Below are positions 1 through 7,867 of a stretch of 13,534 bases of DNA, piece after piece. The notes beneath the pieces are model-generated. The model had not been told where the DNA came from. It searched no databases and saw nothing but the letters and a program-made list of their open reading frames with translations. Source of the stretch: Thiohalomonas sp. (GTDB lineage Bacteria > Pseudomonadota > Gammaproteobacteria > GRL18); the NCBI GenBank assembly GCA_023864145.1, contig JAIVER010000010.1:1-13534 (forward strand), in the 5' to 3' direction. The number at the start of each line of letters is the position of its first letter. Position 1 is the stretch's first letter. The position numbers and the translations under genes are program-made.

Positions 1-395
1 GCGCCTAATCATATTTGGGGCGGAGATATTACCTACTTAAAAACAGGTGAAGGCTGGATGTATTTGGCTGTTGTAATGGATTTGTACTCGCACCGTATTG
101 TACGCCTGGTACGTCAGCAAACAAATGACAACAGACTTGATATGCAAAGCATATGATCATGGCCTGTAACTTAAGGCAACCACCTTTTGGGCTTATTTTT
201 CACACTGATCGAGGTTCTCAATATACCAGTAAGCGGTACAGAAAATTACTGAGTGATTATGGGATCCGAGCAAGTATGGGTGATGTTGGAGCTTGTTGGG
301 ATAATGGCGTAGTTGAACGCTTTTATGGAAGTCTCAAGCACGACTGGATATTTAAAATTGCTCAACCTAGCCGTGAACCTAAAAAAATCAGTTAA
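1..395 (+). pseudogene. IS3-family transposase (OrfB), C-terminal part, frameshifted and truncated
   Basis: An IS3 OrfB integrase catalytic core (rve fold), cut by the window edge. Frame 1 from base 1 encodes GDITYL, with the first catalytic Asp at bases 25-27, and runs to codon ATG at 142-144. An extra C at 145 moves the reading to frame 2 for KAYD, and an extra C at 158 moves it to frame 3, where MACNLRQPP...FHTDRGSQYTS (second Asp) and ACWDNGVVERFYGSLK (Glu) follow. Dropping the two Cs restores one continuous IS3-like protein. After SLKHDWIFKIAQPSRE the family normally continues for about 40 residues containing a YYN..RLH motif; here it runs only KKIS and stops, so the C-terminus looks deleted. 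The DDE triad is present, but the gene cannot make a full transposase unless two frameshifts occur. Whether the Cs are true mutations or read errors cannot be told from the sequence. Confidence 0.85.
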
Positions 396-398
396 CCC

Positions 399-469
399 TG
401 CCAGCAACCAAAATTTAGCATAAACAACCTAAAAGTCTGACTCATTATGTTCTATGAAGGAGCTGGCAG
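399..469. repeat. 8-bp inverted repeat near the IS3 right end
   Basis: CTGCCAGC at 399-406 is matched by its perfect inverse GCTGGCAG at 462-469. The outer copy belongs to the terminal inverted repeat of the IS3 element; the inner copy lies just after the broken transposase frame. The pair could fold as a long-range hairpin with 55 bases between the arms, or could be a second transposase-binding core. The function is unknown. Confidence 0.5.
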
Positions 470-476
470 TCCCACA
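459..476. repeat. Putative right terminal inverted repeat of the IS3 element
   Basis: The last 18 bases before the junction at 476/477, read from outside inward, begin TGTGGGACTGCCAGC. The left partner is outside the window, so this assignment rests on the TG...CA terminus and on the disruption of the neighbouring minus-strand transposase frame at exactly this point. Confidence 0.5.
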
Positions 477-617
477 TGCTACTGAGCAATAATGGACGAC
501 TGGTAATTGCCTGACTGGTAATTGCCTCATGGTGTTTGTGTGGAATAGCTAATCGAACAAATAAATTCCACCAGTTACATATCAATGCAATCATTCGAGC
601 CATGAATTGACAGCTCT
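477..617 (-). pseudogene. DDE transposase C-terminal fragment (IS1380/IS4-like)
   Basis: Read on the minus strand from about 617, the sequence encodes QFMARMIALICNWWNLF, then VRLAIPHKHHEAITS and SRPLLLSS. This resembles, from memory, the C-terminal region of DDE transposases of the IS1380/IS4-like kind (NWW.LFVRL...EAITSRPLLL). No catalytic part is present. The fragment abuts the broken end of tnsA around 612-630 and ends at 477, where the IS3 element interrupts it. A minus-strand frame continues through the junction to a stop at 445-447, giving a chance 52-residue ORF from the ATG at 603. The frame carries an in-frame 15-bp duplication. The family placement is inference; that it is a transposase remnant is fairly sure. 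Confidence 0.6.
498..527. repeat. Perfect 15-bp tandem duplication inside the transposase fragment
   Basis: GACTGGTAATTGCCT occurs twice back to back at 498-512 and 513-527. On the minus strand it repeats five codons, giving EAITSQAITSRP instead of the family-like EAITSRP. It is a recent-looking slippage or duplication in a decaying gene. Confidence 0.9.
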
Positions 618-1042
618 TTATTTTATGGGTATATATTGTGGGTGCCGAATCCCTAATTTTTCAGCCAAAGCTACGGTATCATCGATATTTAAGGGAAAGT
701 GTTCTCTTATATCAAGCATGAAGGTTGACCAGTCAAAAAGATAAAAGGTTGCCAATTCCAGGTCGGATAACAGATGGAGGACCCGGCCATGGATAATACT
801 GGGTAAGCGATGAGTACGACCTTTGCTAGGCAGATCACGTACTTCAAGGAAGGGTTTATAAGCCGCACCAATTCCTTGCCCACGACCTTCTTTAAATCGT
901 TTGGCAATATTAGATATTACTAATTTATTGATTGTTTTCAGGTTTAGCTTGAGGAAATCACCCATTCTGGGGCATCCTGCTTAATATTTAATCAAAAATT
1001 AGCATAATTACCCTAAGGATGATACTTTATTATTAATCCACA
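612..1042 (-). mobile_element. Remnant of a Tn7-like transposon, right (glmS-proximal) end
   Basis: The remnant comprises a candidate right terminus ending at 1042, about 77 bases of AT-rich end sequence, and the beginning of tnsA. In Tn7 the right end faces glmS and tnsA is the first gene inward, read in the same direction as glmS; the same layout is seen here. No tnsB, tnsC, tnsD or cargo is in the window. I could not find convincing repeated TnsB-binding sites in 966-1042, so the end sequence is either diverged or degraded. Confidence 0.75.
618..965 (-). pseudogene. tnsA: Tn7-type TnsA endonuclease, truncated after the N-terminal part
   Basis: TnsA is the endonuclease of the TnsAB transposase that cuts the 5' ends of a Tn7-type element. 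The 115-residue product matches the start of Tn7 TnsA closely: KEGRGQG (25-31), VRDLPSKGRTHR (42-53), GRVLHLLSDLE (60-70), LDIREHFPL (84-92) and GIRHP (105-109). Glu70 aligns with catalytic Glu63 of Tn7 TnsA. The frame stops at 618-620 just past GIRHPQY, before the equivalents of Asp114, Gln130 and Lys132, so the enzyme cannot be active; full-length TnsA is about 270 residues. The start at 965 is supported by AGGA nine bases upstream. The gene points away from glmS, as tnsA does beside the right end of Tn7. The break coincides with the start of a foreign transposase fragment. Confidence 0.88.
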
Positions 1043-1047
1043 TTTAA
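1038..1047. other. Candidate Tn7-like right terminus and target-site duplication
   Basis: Bases 1038-1042 are CCACA, which read from the outside inward is TGTGG, the start of Tn7 right ends (TGTGGGCGG... in Tn7, from memory). The next five bases, TTTAA (1043-1047), are nucleotides 21-25 after the glmS stop codon, the same place as the 5-bp duplication that Tn7 makes in E. coli. The second copy of the duplication at the far end of the element is not in the window. Confidence 0.6.
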
Positions 1048-1103
1048 TAATATTCGTATCTTCCCTCCTACTCAACAGTAACTGATTTTGCCAGATTTCT
1101 GGG
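1043..1103 (-). other. attTn7 attachment site region (3' end of glmS)
   Basis: TnsD of Tn7-type elements recognises the last 30 or so bases of glmS, which encode the conserved active-site tail, and directs insertion just downstream. Here the tail reads NLAKSVTVE and stops at 1068-1070; the candidate insertion point lies 20-25 bases further on. The extent of the recognition region is taken from the known E. coli site, not seen directly. Confidence 0.65.
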
Positions 1104-2894
1104 TTGATCAATATCAGTGCCCTTTATTATTGCCACATGATAGGAGAGAAGTTGCAGCGGAATGGTGAATACCATAGGAGCTATCAGAGAGTCTATTTCA
1201 CCGACTTTAATGACTTTGATTGATTCTTCTTCTTCAAGATCGGCATTGGTATCAGAAAAAACATAGAGTTTTCCCCCCCTGGTTTTAAGTTCTTGCAGAT
1301 TTGATTTTAATTTACCAATGAGATCATTATTGGGTGCCACAGCCACTACCGGCATATCAGCATCGACTAATGCCAACGGTCCGTGTTTTAGTTCGCCAGC
1401 AGGATAGGCTTCTGCATGAATATAGGATATTTCTTTTAGTTTTAATGCCCCTTCCATTGCGATGGGGTATTGCGTTCCTCTGCCCAGGAATAAGGTATTG
1501 TGTTTATCAGAAAACTCTTTTGACAGTTCTTCAATTTCTTTATCAAGTAATAATGCCTGTTCTATTTGTCCTGGTAATTTTCTTAATGCTTTTACTGCTT
1601 CTTCTTCTAGTTTTGTATTCGCTTTTTCTTTAGCAACACAAACCACCAGCATTAATAAGGCTGTTAGCTGCGTGGTAAATGCTTTTGTTGATGCGACAGC
1701 AATTTCCGGCCCGGCATGGGTCATAAAAGCCAGATTTGATTCTCTTACTAATGAACTTTCCGGCACATTACAAATCACTAAAGAGTGCTGCACACCCTGT
1801 TTTTTTGCTTCTCTTAAGGCTGCCAGAGTATCGGCGGTTTCTCCTGATTGAGAAATGGTGACGATAAGCGTTTTTTTACTATAGACTGCTTTACGATAAC
1901 GAAATTCACTGGCTACCTCAACCATACAAGGAATACCTACAATTCCTTCAAACCAGTATTTTGCTACCAATCCTGAGTGATAGCTGGTACCACAGGCAAT
2001 TATATAGACTGAGTCCATTTCTTTAAAAATTTCTTCTGCGCCATAACCAAATGAGTTTGAAAATACATGAGAGCTGTCTATTCGTCCTTCTAATGTGTCT
2101 GCGACCGCCTTGGGTTGTTCATAAATTTCTTTCAGCATGTAGTGTCGATATTCACCACGTTCTACGGCGTCTACTCCAAGCTCACTTTTTCTCATGGGAC
2201 GTTCAACTTCTTCCCCTGATTTATCATAAATCACAATGGATTCGCGTGTGATATCTGCTATATCACCTTCTTCAAGAAATATAAATTGTTGAGTCACAGG
2301 TAGTAATGCAGAGACATCTGATGCAACAAAATTTTCCCCGATGCCTAAACCTATCACTAATGGACTGCCGCTTCTCGCTGCAATTAAACGTTCCTCAGTG
2401 TTATCTATTACACCCAGGGCATAGGCTCCTTCTAAATGTTTAATGGATTCAAATACTGAATGTAAAATATCCTTGCCTTGTTTTTTATATTTTCCTATTA
2501 GATGAACAATACTTTCACTATCCGTTTGCGAGCAAAAATTAATGCCTTCTGATTCTAGCTGAGTTTTAATTTCTTCATAATTTTCAATAATACCATTATG
2601 AACCAGAGCAATATTTTCTTCGCTCATATGTGGGTGGGCATTACATTCTGCTGGCTTTCCATGGGTTGCCCAGCGTGTGTGAGCAACACCAATACTACCT
2701 TTTATCGGATTTTTTTCCAAGCCTTCTTCTAATTGTAAGACTTTTCCAAGCGCTCTTTGTCTACTAATTTTATTATTTTTCCCCTGAATGGCCAGACCGG
2801 CAGAATCATAGCCTCTGTATTCCAGTCTTCTCAAACCTTCTATTAAAATTGCTTCAACGTTTCGTTCTGCGATAGCAGCAACTATTCCGCACAT
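1068..2894 (-). CDS. glmS: Glutamine--fructose-6-phosphate aminotransferase (isomerizing)
   Basis: GlmS converts fructose 6-phosphate and glutamine to glucosamine 6-phosphate, the first step toward UDP-GlcNAc for peptidoglycan and lipopolysaccharide. The 608-residue length is as in E. coli (609). The N-terminal class II glutaminase domain (about 1-240) starts MCGIVAA with nucleophile Cys2 and has HTRWATHG and HNGIIENY. Two SIS sugar-isomerase domains follow (about 280-600), with CGTSYHSG, SQSGETADT and LGRGTQYPIAMEGALKLKE. The C-terminal tail DQPRNLAKSVTVE carries the conserved Lys. It follows glmU by 39 bases and is probably co-transcribed with it. No terminator remains after the stop codon: the next 25 bases lead straight into the Tn7-like end. 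There is no sign of a glmS ribozyme, as expected for this class. Confidence 0.98.
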   Translation of the reverse strand: MCGIVAAIAERNVEAILIEGLRRLEYRGYDSAGLAIQGKNNKISRQRALGKVLQLEEGLEKNPIKGSIGVAHTRWATHGKPAECNAHPHMSEENIALVHNGIIENYEEIKTQLESEGINFCSQTDSESIVHLIGKYKKQGKDILHSVFESIKHLEGAYALGVIDNTEERLIAARSGSPLVIGLGIGENFVASDVSALLPVTQQFIFLEEGDIADITRESIVIYDKSGEEVERPMRKSELGVDAVERGEYRHYMLKEIYEQPKAVADTLEGRIDSSHVFSNSFGYGAEEIFKEMDSVYIIACGTSYHSGLVAKYWFEGIVGIPCMVEVASEFRYRKAVYSKKTLIVTISQSGETADTLAALREAKKQGVQHSLVICNVPESSLVRESNLAFMTHAGPEIAVASTKAFTTQLTALLMLVVCVAKEKANTKLEEEAVKALRKLPGQIEQALLLDKEIEELSKEFSDKHNTLFLGRGTQYPIAMEGALKLKEISYIHAEAYPAGELKHGPLALVDADMPVVAVAPNNDLIGKLKSNLQELKTRGGKLYVFSDTNADLEEEESIKVIKVGEIDSLIAPMVFTIPLQLLSYHVAIIKGTDIDQPRNLAKSVTVE

Positions 2895-2933
2895 AGTTTA
2901 TCCTGTTTTTTTATTATAAAGGTGAATTTTCAA

Positions 2934-4322
2934 TCATTTTTGTTTACTGGGTCTTTGCCAGCCATCCAGAGTTTTTTGTCCCCCTCTGGTGAAGGTCAAT
3001 TTATCTGCTTCAGCATTTCTACTGAGTGTTGAACCAGCCCCAATAGTGGCACCGCTGCCTATTTCAATTGGTGCAACCAATGCAGTATTTGAACCTATAA
3101 AGGCATTATCGCCAATTTTAGTTAAATGTTTATAGGCACCATCATAATTACAGGTAATTGTACCTGCACCAATATTGACGTTTTCACCCATTTCAGTATC
3201 ACCAATATAACTCAGATGGTTTACCTTTGATCCTTTGGATATATGTGATTTTTTTATTTCAACAAAGTTACCGACTTTGGCATTTTCATCCAGTTTTGTA
3301 TCGGGTCTTAATCGTGCAAATGGGCCAATATGACAGCCATTAGCAATGGTTGATTTTTCCAGAATACAATTTTCTAGAATCTCAACATTATCTTCAATGG
3401 TCATATCTTTTATAACCGTATTAGCACCAATAGTCACATTACTGCCTATCTTGCAGTGACCTTCTATAATGACATTAATATCAATAATGACATCTTGTCC
3501 GGTTTCAATGGTGCCACGTAAATCAAAACGACCCGGATCCCTCAAAGTCACCCCCCTGGTCATCAGAGTATATGCCTGACGTTTTTGATATTCTCGTTCA
3601 AGTTCTGCCAATTGAATCTTATTATTGATTCCTTCTATTTCTTTATTATCTTTAACAATATAACTTTGAACTATTTCATTTTCTAAAACAGCTAATTCGA
3701 TCAGATCAGTTAAATAATATTCGCCCTGAGCATTATTATTAGCAATTTTTGCTAACCATTGTTTTAGTTTGTCACCATTAACCAGCATGACGCCGCTATT
3801 GATCTCCGTGATCTGTCTTATGACTTCACTGGCATCTTTTTCTTCTACTATTTTTTCAATATTTGCATCACTATTTCTAACAATACGTCCATAGCCTTGT
3901 GGATTATTCAGATTTGCAGTCAACAGAGCAATAGAACTGTCTTGTTTAGCTTCTAACAGTTTATTGAGTGTTTCTGTATTCAATAAAGGCACATCAGCAT
4001 ATAAAATTAATACATTTGCTGAATCATTTACTCTTTCTATTGCTTGCTGTACTGCATGTCCTGTGCCTAATTGCTCTTTTTGCTCACACCAGATTAGTTT
4101 TCTTCCTTGCAATGAATTTTTGACCTGTTCAGCACCATGACCATAAATTAAACTTATTGATTGTGCTTTAAGAGCCTCTGCACTATCAATAACATGCTCT
4201 ACAAGTGATTTACCTGCTAATTTATGCAGTACCTTGGGTAGATCCGAGTACATCCTTGTCCCTTTACCGGCAGCAAGAATAATGACTTGAAGTGATTTAT
4301 CCGACAGTGTTTTTTCATTCAT
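2934..4322 (-). CDS. glmU: Bifunctional UDP-GlcNAc pyrophosphorylase / GlcN-1-P acetyltransferase
   Basis: GlmU carries out the last two steps to UDP-GlcNAc: acetylation of glucosamine 1-phosphate and uridylyl transfer. At 462 residues it is close to E. coli GlmU (456). The N-terminal nucleotidyltransferase domain (about 11-240) has LAAGKGTRM at 16-24, Lys30 in SDLPKVLHK, GTGHAVQQA and YADVPLL. After a linker helix, the C-terminal left-handed beta-helix (about 260-450) shows hexapeptide repeats such as NVTIGANTVI and the acetyltransferase motifs RLRPDTKL, SYIGDTEMGENVNIGAG and NYDGAYKH. It has a few extra N-terminal residues (MNEKTLSDKS); the start ATG at 4322 has only a weak ribosome site. 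It is the first gene of a glmU-glmS pair, divergent from a small plus-strand gene, so its promoter should lie in 4323-4498, where I could not pick one confidently. Confidence 0.97.
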   Translation of the reverse strand: MNEKTLSDKSLQVIILAAGKGTRMYSDLPKVLHKLAGKSLVEHVIDSAEALKAQSISLIYGHGAEQVKNSLQGRKLIWCEQKEQLGTGHAVQQAIERVNDSANVLILYADVPLLNTETLNKLLEAKQDSSIALLTANLNNPQGYGRIVRNSDANIEKIVEEKDASEVIRQITEINSGVMLVNGDKLKQWLAKIANNNAQGEYYLTDLIELAVLENEIVQSYIVKDNKEIEGINNKIQLAELEREYQKRQAYTLMTRGVTLRDPGRFDLRGTIETGQDVIIDINVIIEGHCKIGSNVTIGANTVIKDMTIEDNVEILENCILEKSTIANGCHIGPFARLRPDTKLDENAKVGNFVEIKKSHISKGSKVNHLSYIGDTEMGENVNIGAGTITCNYDGAYKHLTKIGDNAFIGSNTALVAPIEIGSGATIGAGSTLSRNAEADKLTFTRGGQKTLDGWQRPSKQK

Positions 4323-4455
4323 TCTTATTTATCTCAAAATATTGTTTAATCTCTTATTGTTCTATTTTTATTTTCTTTTTTAAAGAAGATTTATCTTACT
4401 TTTGTTAAATTCATCACACATTAGGGTATTCCACTACATTTTGCTCTGTTTTCCC

Positions 4456-4494
4456 TTGAATTACGCACCGTTTTGTATATTATTAATTTATAAT
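4456..4494 (+). promoter_or_regulatory. Possible promoter for the small secreted-protein gene
   Basis: TTGAAT at 4456-4461 and TATTAT at 4478-4483, 16 bases apart, could serve as -35 and -10. A perfect TATAAT also occurs at 4489-4494 but has no good -35. The region is very AT-rich, so chance matches are likely. Confidence 0.3.
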
Positions 4495-4513
4495 ATAGTT
4501 GTGGCTTTTATTT

Positions 4514-4759
4514 ATGATGAAAAACTTACTAATACTGCTCTTACTCGTTTTTTTTAATCTGAATCCATTCAGAGGTGTTTCTGCGGATGAATATGCTCCA
4601 TGTATGGGCGAAGATCCTGTTTCTCCTGTGCTAATTGATTACTATAACGAATTTAAACAAGCACCTACAGTTGTTGATAATAAAAAAAACAGTTTAAATA
4701 CAAATCCTTACCTAATTAAAGATTCACTGGCCAATTATTATTCTGAATTCCTTGATTAA
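4514..4759 (+). CDS. Small secreted or periplasmic protein, unknown function
   Basis: I do not recognise this protein. From the ATG at 4514 it has 81 residues; a TTG five codons upstream and the ATG at 4517 are other possible starts, and none has a clear ribosome site. The N-terminus is a classic signal peptide: MMKN, a Leu/Ile/Phe-rich core, then GVSA before DEYAP, so cleavage after VSA would leave a mature part of about 57 residues. The mature part is acidic and polar, has one Cys, and carries a short internal repeat: LIDYYNEF near residue 40 and LANYYSEF near residue 72. It is the only intact plus-strand gene in the window, divergent from glmU and convergent with atpC, and is followed by a strong hairpin terminator 26 bases on. 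The signal sequence, terminator and repeat argue for a real gene, perhaps lineage-specific. Confidence 0.6.
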   Translation: MMKNLLILLLLVFFNLNPFRGVSADEYAPCMGEDPVSPVLIDYYNEFKQAPTVVDNKKNSLNTNPYLIKDSLANYYSEFLD

Positions 4760-4785
4760 TATCGTATTGATATTATTTCACTCAT

Positions 4786-4817
4786 AAAAAAAGGTCGTAT
4801 AAATACGACCTTTTTTT
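4786..4817. terminator. Bidirectional rho-independent terminator
   Basis: A perfect 8-bp stem GGTCGTAT / ATACGACC (4793-4800 and 4803-4810) with a two-base AA spacer is flanked by seven As on the left and seven Ts on the right, which also pair. It therefore has a U-tract when read on either strand. It sits between the convergent small gene (ends 4759) and atpC (ends 4894) and should stop both transcripts. Confidence 0.93.
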
Positions 4818-4893
4818 ATGAAAAAGAGTGATTTCATTAATCCACATAGTGTCTATCTAAAAATTGTCTTAGCTATGCTAATATACTAGTGAA

Positions 4894-5322
4894 TTAATCT
4901 CCTCTCTTCTGCTTACGCATTTTTTCAATCATTTTTAATTGTACAATAGCTTCAGCCAGTTGTGCTTCAGCCTTTGCGAAATTAATTTCTGACTCTTGAT
5001 CTTTGAGCATTTCTTCTGCGCGTTCTTTAGCGGCCTGAGCTGAATGCGCATCCAGCTCACCTGCTCTTATTGCCGTATCTGAAAGAATGGTAACCACGTG
5101 AGGCTGAACCTCAAGTAAACCACCTGATACGTATATAAATTCTTGCTTACCGCCTTGTTCTGTGATGATCACTTCGCCGGCTTTTAAAATTGAAAGCAAT
5201 TGCGAGTGGTGGGGTAAAATACCTAAATCACCCATTTCACCTGGAACGATAACCATCTCAGCCAAATTAGAGAAAATCTCTTTTTCAGCACTGACGATGT
5301 TTAATTTCATGGTCATTGCCAT
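4894..5322 (-). CDS. atpC: F1Fo ATP synthase subunit epsilon
   Basis: Epsilon is part of the F1 central stalk; it couples rotation between gamma and the c-ring and inhibits ATP hydrolysis through its C-terminal helices. The 142 residues start MAMTMKLNIVSAEKEIFS, very like E. coli. The N-terminal beta-sandwich (about 1-85) includes GDLGILPHHSQLL and GGLLEVQPHVVTIL, followed by DTAIRAGELD and a charged helical hairpin with Lys/Arg-rich end KMRKQKRGD. A good ribosome site (AGGAGAG) lies just upstream of the ATG at 5322. It is the last gene of the atp operon, 115 bases after atpD, with a long inverted repeat in that gap, and is followed by the terminator at 4786-4817. Confidence 0.97.
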   Translation of the reverse strand: MAMTMKLNIVSAEKEIFSNLAEMVIVPGEMGDLGILPHHSQLLSILKAGEVIITEQGGKQEFIYVSGGLLEVQPHVVTILSDTAIRAGELDAHSAQAAKERAEEMLKDQESEINFAKAEAQLAEAIVQLKMIEKMRKQKRGD

Positions 5323-5349
5323 GCCAACTCTCCTTTTACATCCTGAATA

Positions 5350-5399
5350 CTAGCCATAGAACAAAGTGTTTCATTGATAACTAATTGATCTATGGCTAG
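5350..5399. repeat. Perfect 11-bp inverted repeat between atpD and atpC
   Basis: CTAGCCATAGA at 5350-5360 and its exact inverse TCTATGGCTAG at 5389-5399 enclose 28 bases. In the atp mRNA this would form an 11-bp hairpin ending roughly 15 bases before the atpC ribosome site. No T-run follows on the minus strand, so it is not a simple terminator. It may serve as an RNA processing or stability element, or damp atpC expression. Confidence 0.8.
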
Positions 5400-5437
5400 A
5401 TTTTATCTCTATTAAGTAGAGCCTGGATATTGTTTGC

Positions 5438-6829
<1,392 letters not shown>

Positions 6830-6939
6830 TTAAAACTAAAAACAAAAATAGAAAGTATGCTGAATGTAAACTACAATCTGTGCTTCATCTAGCATAACTT
6901 TTTTGCTTTATTGCTTTCTTAATTTACAGGTCTTCAGCC

Positions 6940-7851
6940 TTATACAGCAGCAGCACCAGCAACAATTTCTGAAAGTTCTTGTGTAATAGCGGCTTGTCTT
7001 GCTTTATTGTAAACAAGTTGCAAGTCATCAATCATATCAGCAGCATTATCGGTTGCGCTCTTCATTGCAACCATTCTGGCACCCTGCTCACAGGCAGCAT
7101 TCTCAACCACACTCTGATACACCAGTGACTCAATATAACGCATTAATAATGCATCAATCACTCCTTCGGCATCAGGTTCGTATAGATAATCCCAGTGATA
7201 CTTCATATGTCCAGCAGAAACTTCATGGTATCTCACATACTCATTAGTACCGGAATGATTATCCATCTGAGACTCACCAATTGGCAGCATCTGAGCCACA
7301 ATAGGCTGTTGAGTCATAGTATTAATAAATTTATTAAATACCACGAACAGGCGATCTATTTTACCTTCGTGATAAGCATCAAGCATAACTTTGACACTAC
7401 CGATTAAATCGTCAATCCTCGGTTCATCGCCTAATTGTTCGCTATGTGAAATCACATTACCGCCAATACGCTTAAAAAAGGCACTGGCTTTTGAACCAAT
7501 GACACAAACATCAATTTCTTTCTCTTGTTCATGCCACTTTTTCATGCTCGTAACGGTTTCTTTGAATAAATTAGTATTCAAGCCGCCACATAAGCCTCGA
7601 TCAGAAGATATGACAATATAACCAACACGCTGTACTTCAGGTTCAACTAGAAAGGGATGCTTATATTCAGTATGTGCGTGTGCCAAATGACGAACAACAT
7701 CGATCATCTTTTTTGCATAGGGCCTGGATGCACTCATCCTGTCCTGTGCACGACGCATTTTACTGGCAGCAACCATTTCCATCGCACTGGTGATTTTCTG
7801 CGTATTTTTAATACTGCTGATCTGAGTGCGAATCTCTTTTCCGCTTGCCAT
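6940..7851 (-). CDS. atpG: F1Fo ATP synthase subunit gamma
   Basis: Gamma is the rotating central shaft of F1. The N-terminal coiled-coil strand [28 protein letters not shown]... and the C-terminal one ([39 protein letters not shown]) are as in E. coli, with the Rossmann-like middle ([12 protein letters not shown]) between. At 303 residues it is somewhat longer than E. coli gamma (287); the extra residues lie around 195-215 ([16 protein letters not shown]), just before HWDYLYEPD, a surface loop known to vary. AGGAGG precedes the ATG at 7851. It lies 16 bases after atpA. Confidence 0.97.
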   Translation of the reverse strand: MASGKEIRTQISSIKNTQKITSAMEMVAASKMRRAQDRMSASRPYAKKMIDVVRHLAHAHTEYKHPFLVEPEVQRVGYIVISSDRGLCGGLNTNLFKETVTSMKKWHEQEKEIDVCVIGSKASAFFKRIGGNVISHSEQLGDEPRIDDLIGSVKVMLDAYHEGKIDRLFVVFNKFINTMTQQPIVAQMLPIGESQMDNHSGTNEYVRYHEVSAGHMKYHWDYLYEPDAEGVIDALLMRYIESLVYQSVVENAACEQGARMVAMKSATDNAADMIDDLQLVYNKARQAAITQELSEIVAGAAAV

Positions 7852-7867
7852 CCTCAGAGCCTCCTAT

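Larger units (their letters stand above)
1..476 (+). mobile_element. Partial IS3-family insertion sequence (right end)
   Basis: The stretch holds the C-terminal half of an IS3-type transposase on the plus strand, followed by about 80 non-coding bases. The element seems to stop at 476 with ...GTCCCACA, which read inward from the end is TGTGGGACTGCCAGC, a TG...CA terminus as is usual for IS3 elements. The right border is supported independently, because the reading frame of a different transposase fragment on the minus strand becomes meaningful exactly from 477 onward. The left end and the left target duplication lie outside the window. The exact subgroup is not determined. Confidence 0.7.

Noticed and set aside
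707..907. Second minus-strand frame of 66 codons overlapping tnsA
   Set aside because: It is out of frame with the clear TnsA match and has no similarity that I can see.
618..965. CRISPR-associated transposon (CAST) reading of the tnsA remnant
   Set aside because: No Cas gene, TniQ or CRISPR repeat is present, and the position at glmS is explained by ordinary TnsD-type targeting.
966..1042. Search for TnsB-binding repeats in the Tn7-like right end
   Set aside because: Only short partial similarities such as GGGTAATTA and GGGTGATTT were found; not enough to call sites.
1462..1851. Plus-strand frame of 129 codons within glmS
   Set aside because: It lies antisense to the well-conserved glmS coding sequence and has no recognisable protein features. 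Similar antisense frames in glmS, atpD, atpG, atpA, atpH, atpF, atpB and parB were dropped for the same reason.
4369..4391. Terminator or hairpin in the T/A runs upstream of glmU
   Set aside because: The possible stem TTCTTT/AAAGAA is only A-T pairs in a homopolymer-rich region and does not sit after a gene.
4836..4846. ATTAATCCACA, identical to the 11 bases ending at the Tn7-like terminus (1032-1042)
   Set aside because: It is a short AT-rich match with no transposon gene beside it and a different flank; probably chance.
6856..6896. Inverted TATGCT / AGCATA in the atpG-atpD gap
   Set aside because: Only six base pairs with a 29-base loop; too weak to claim.
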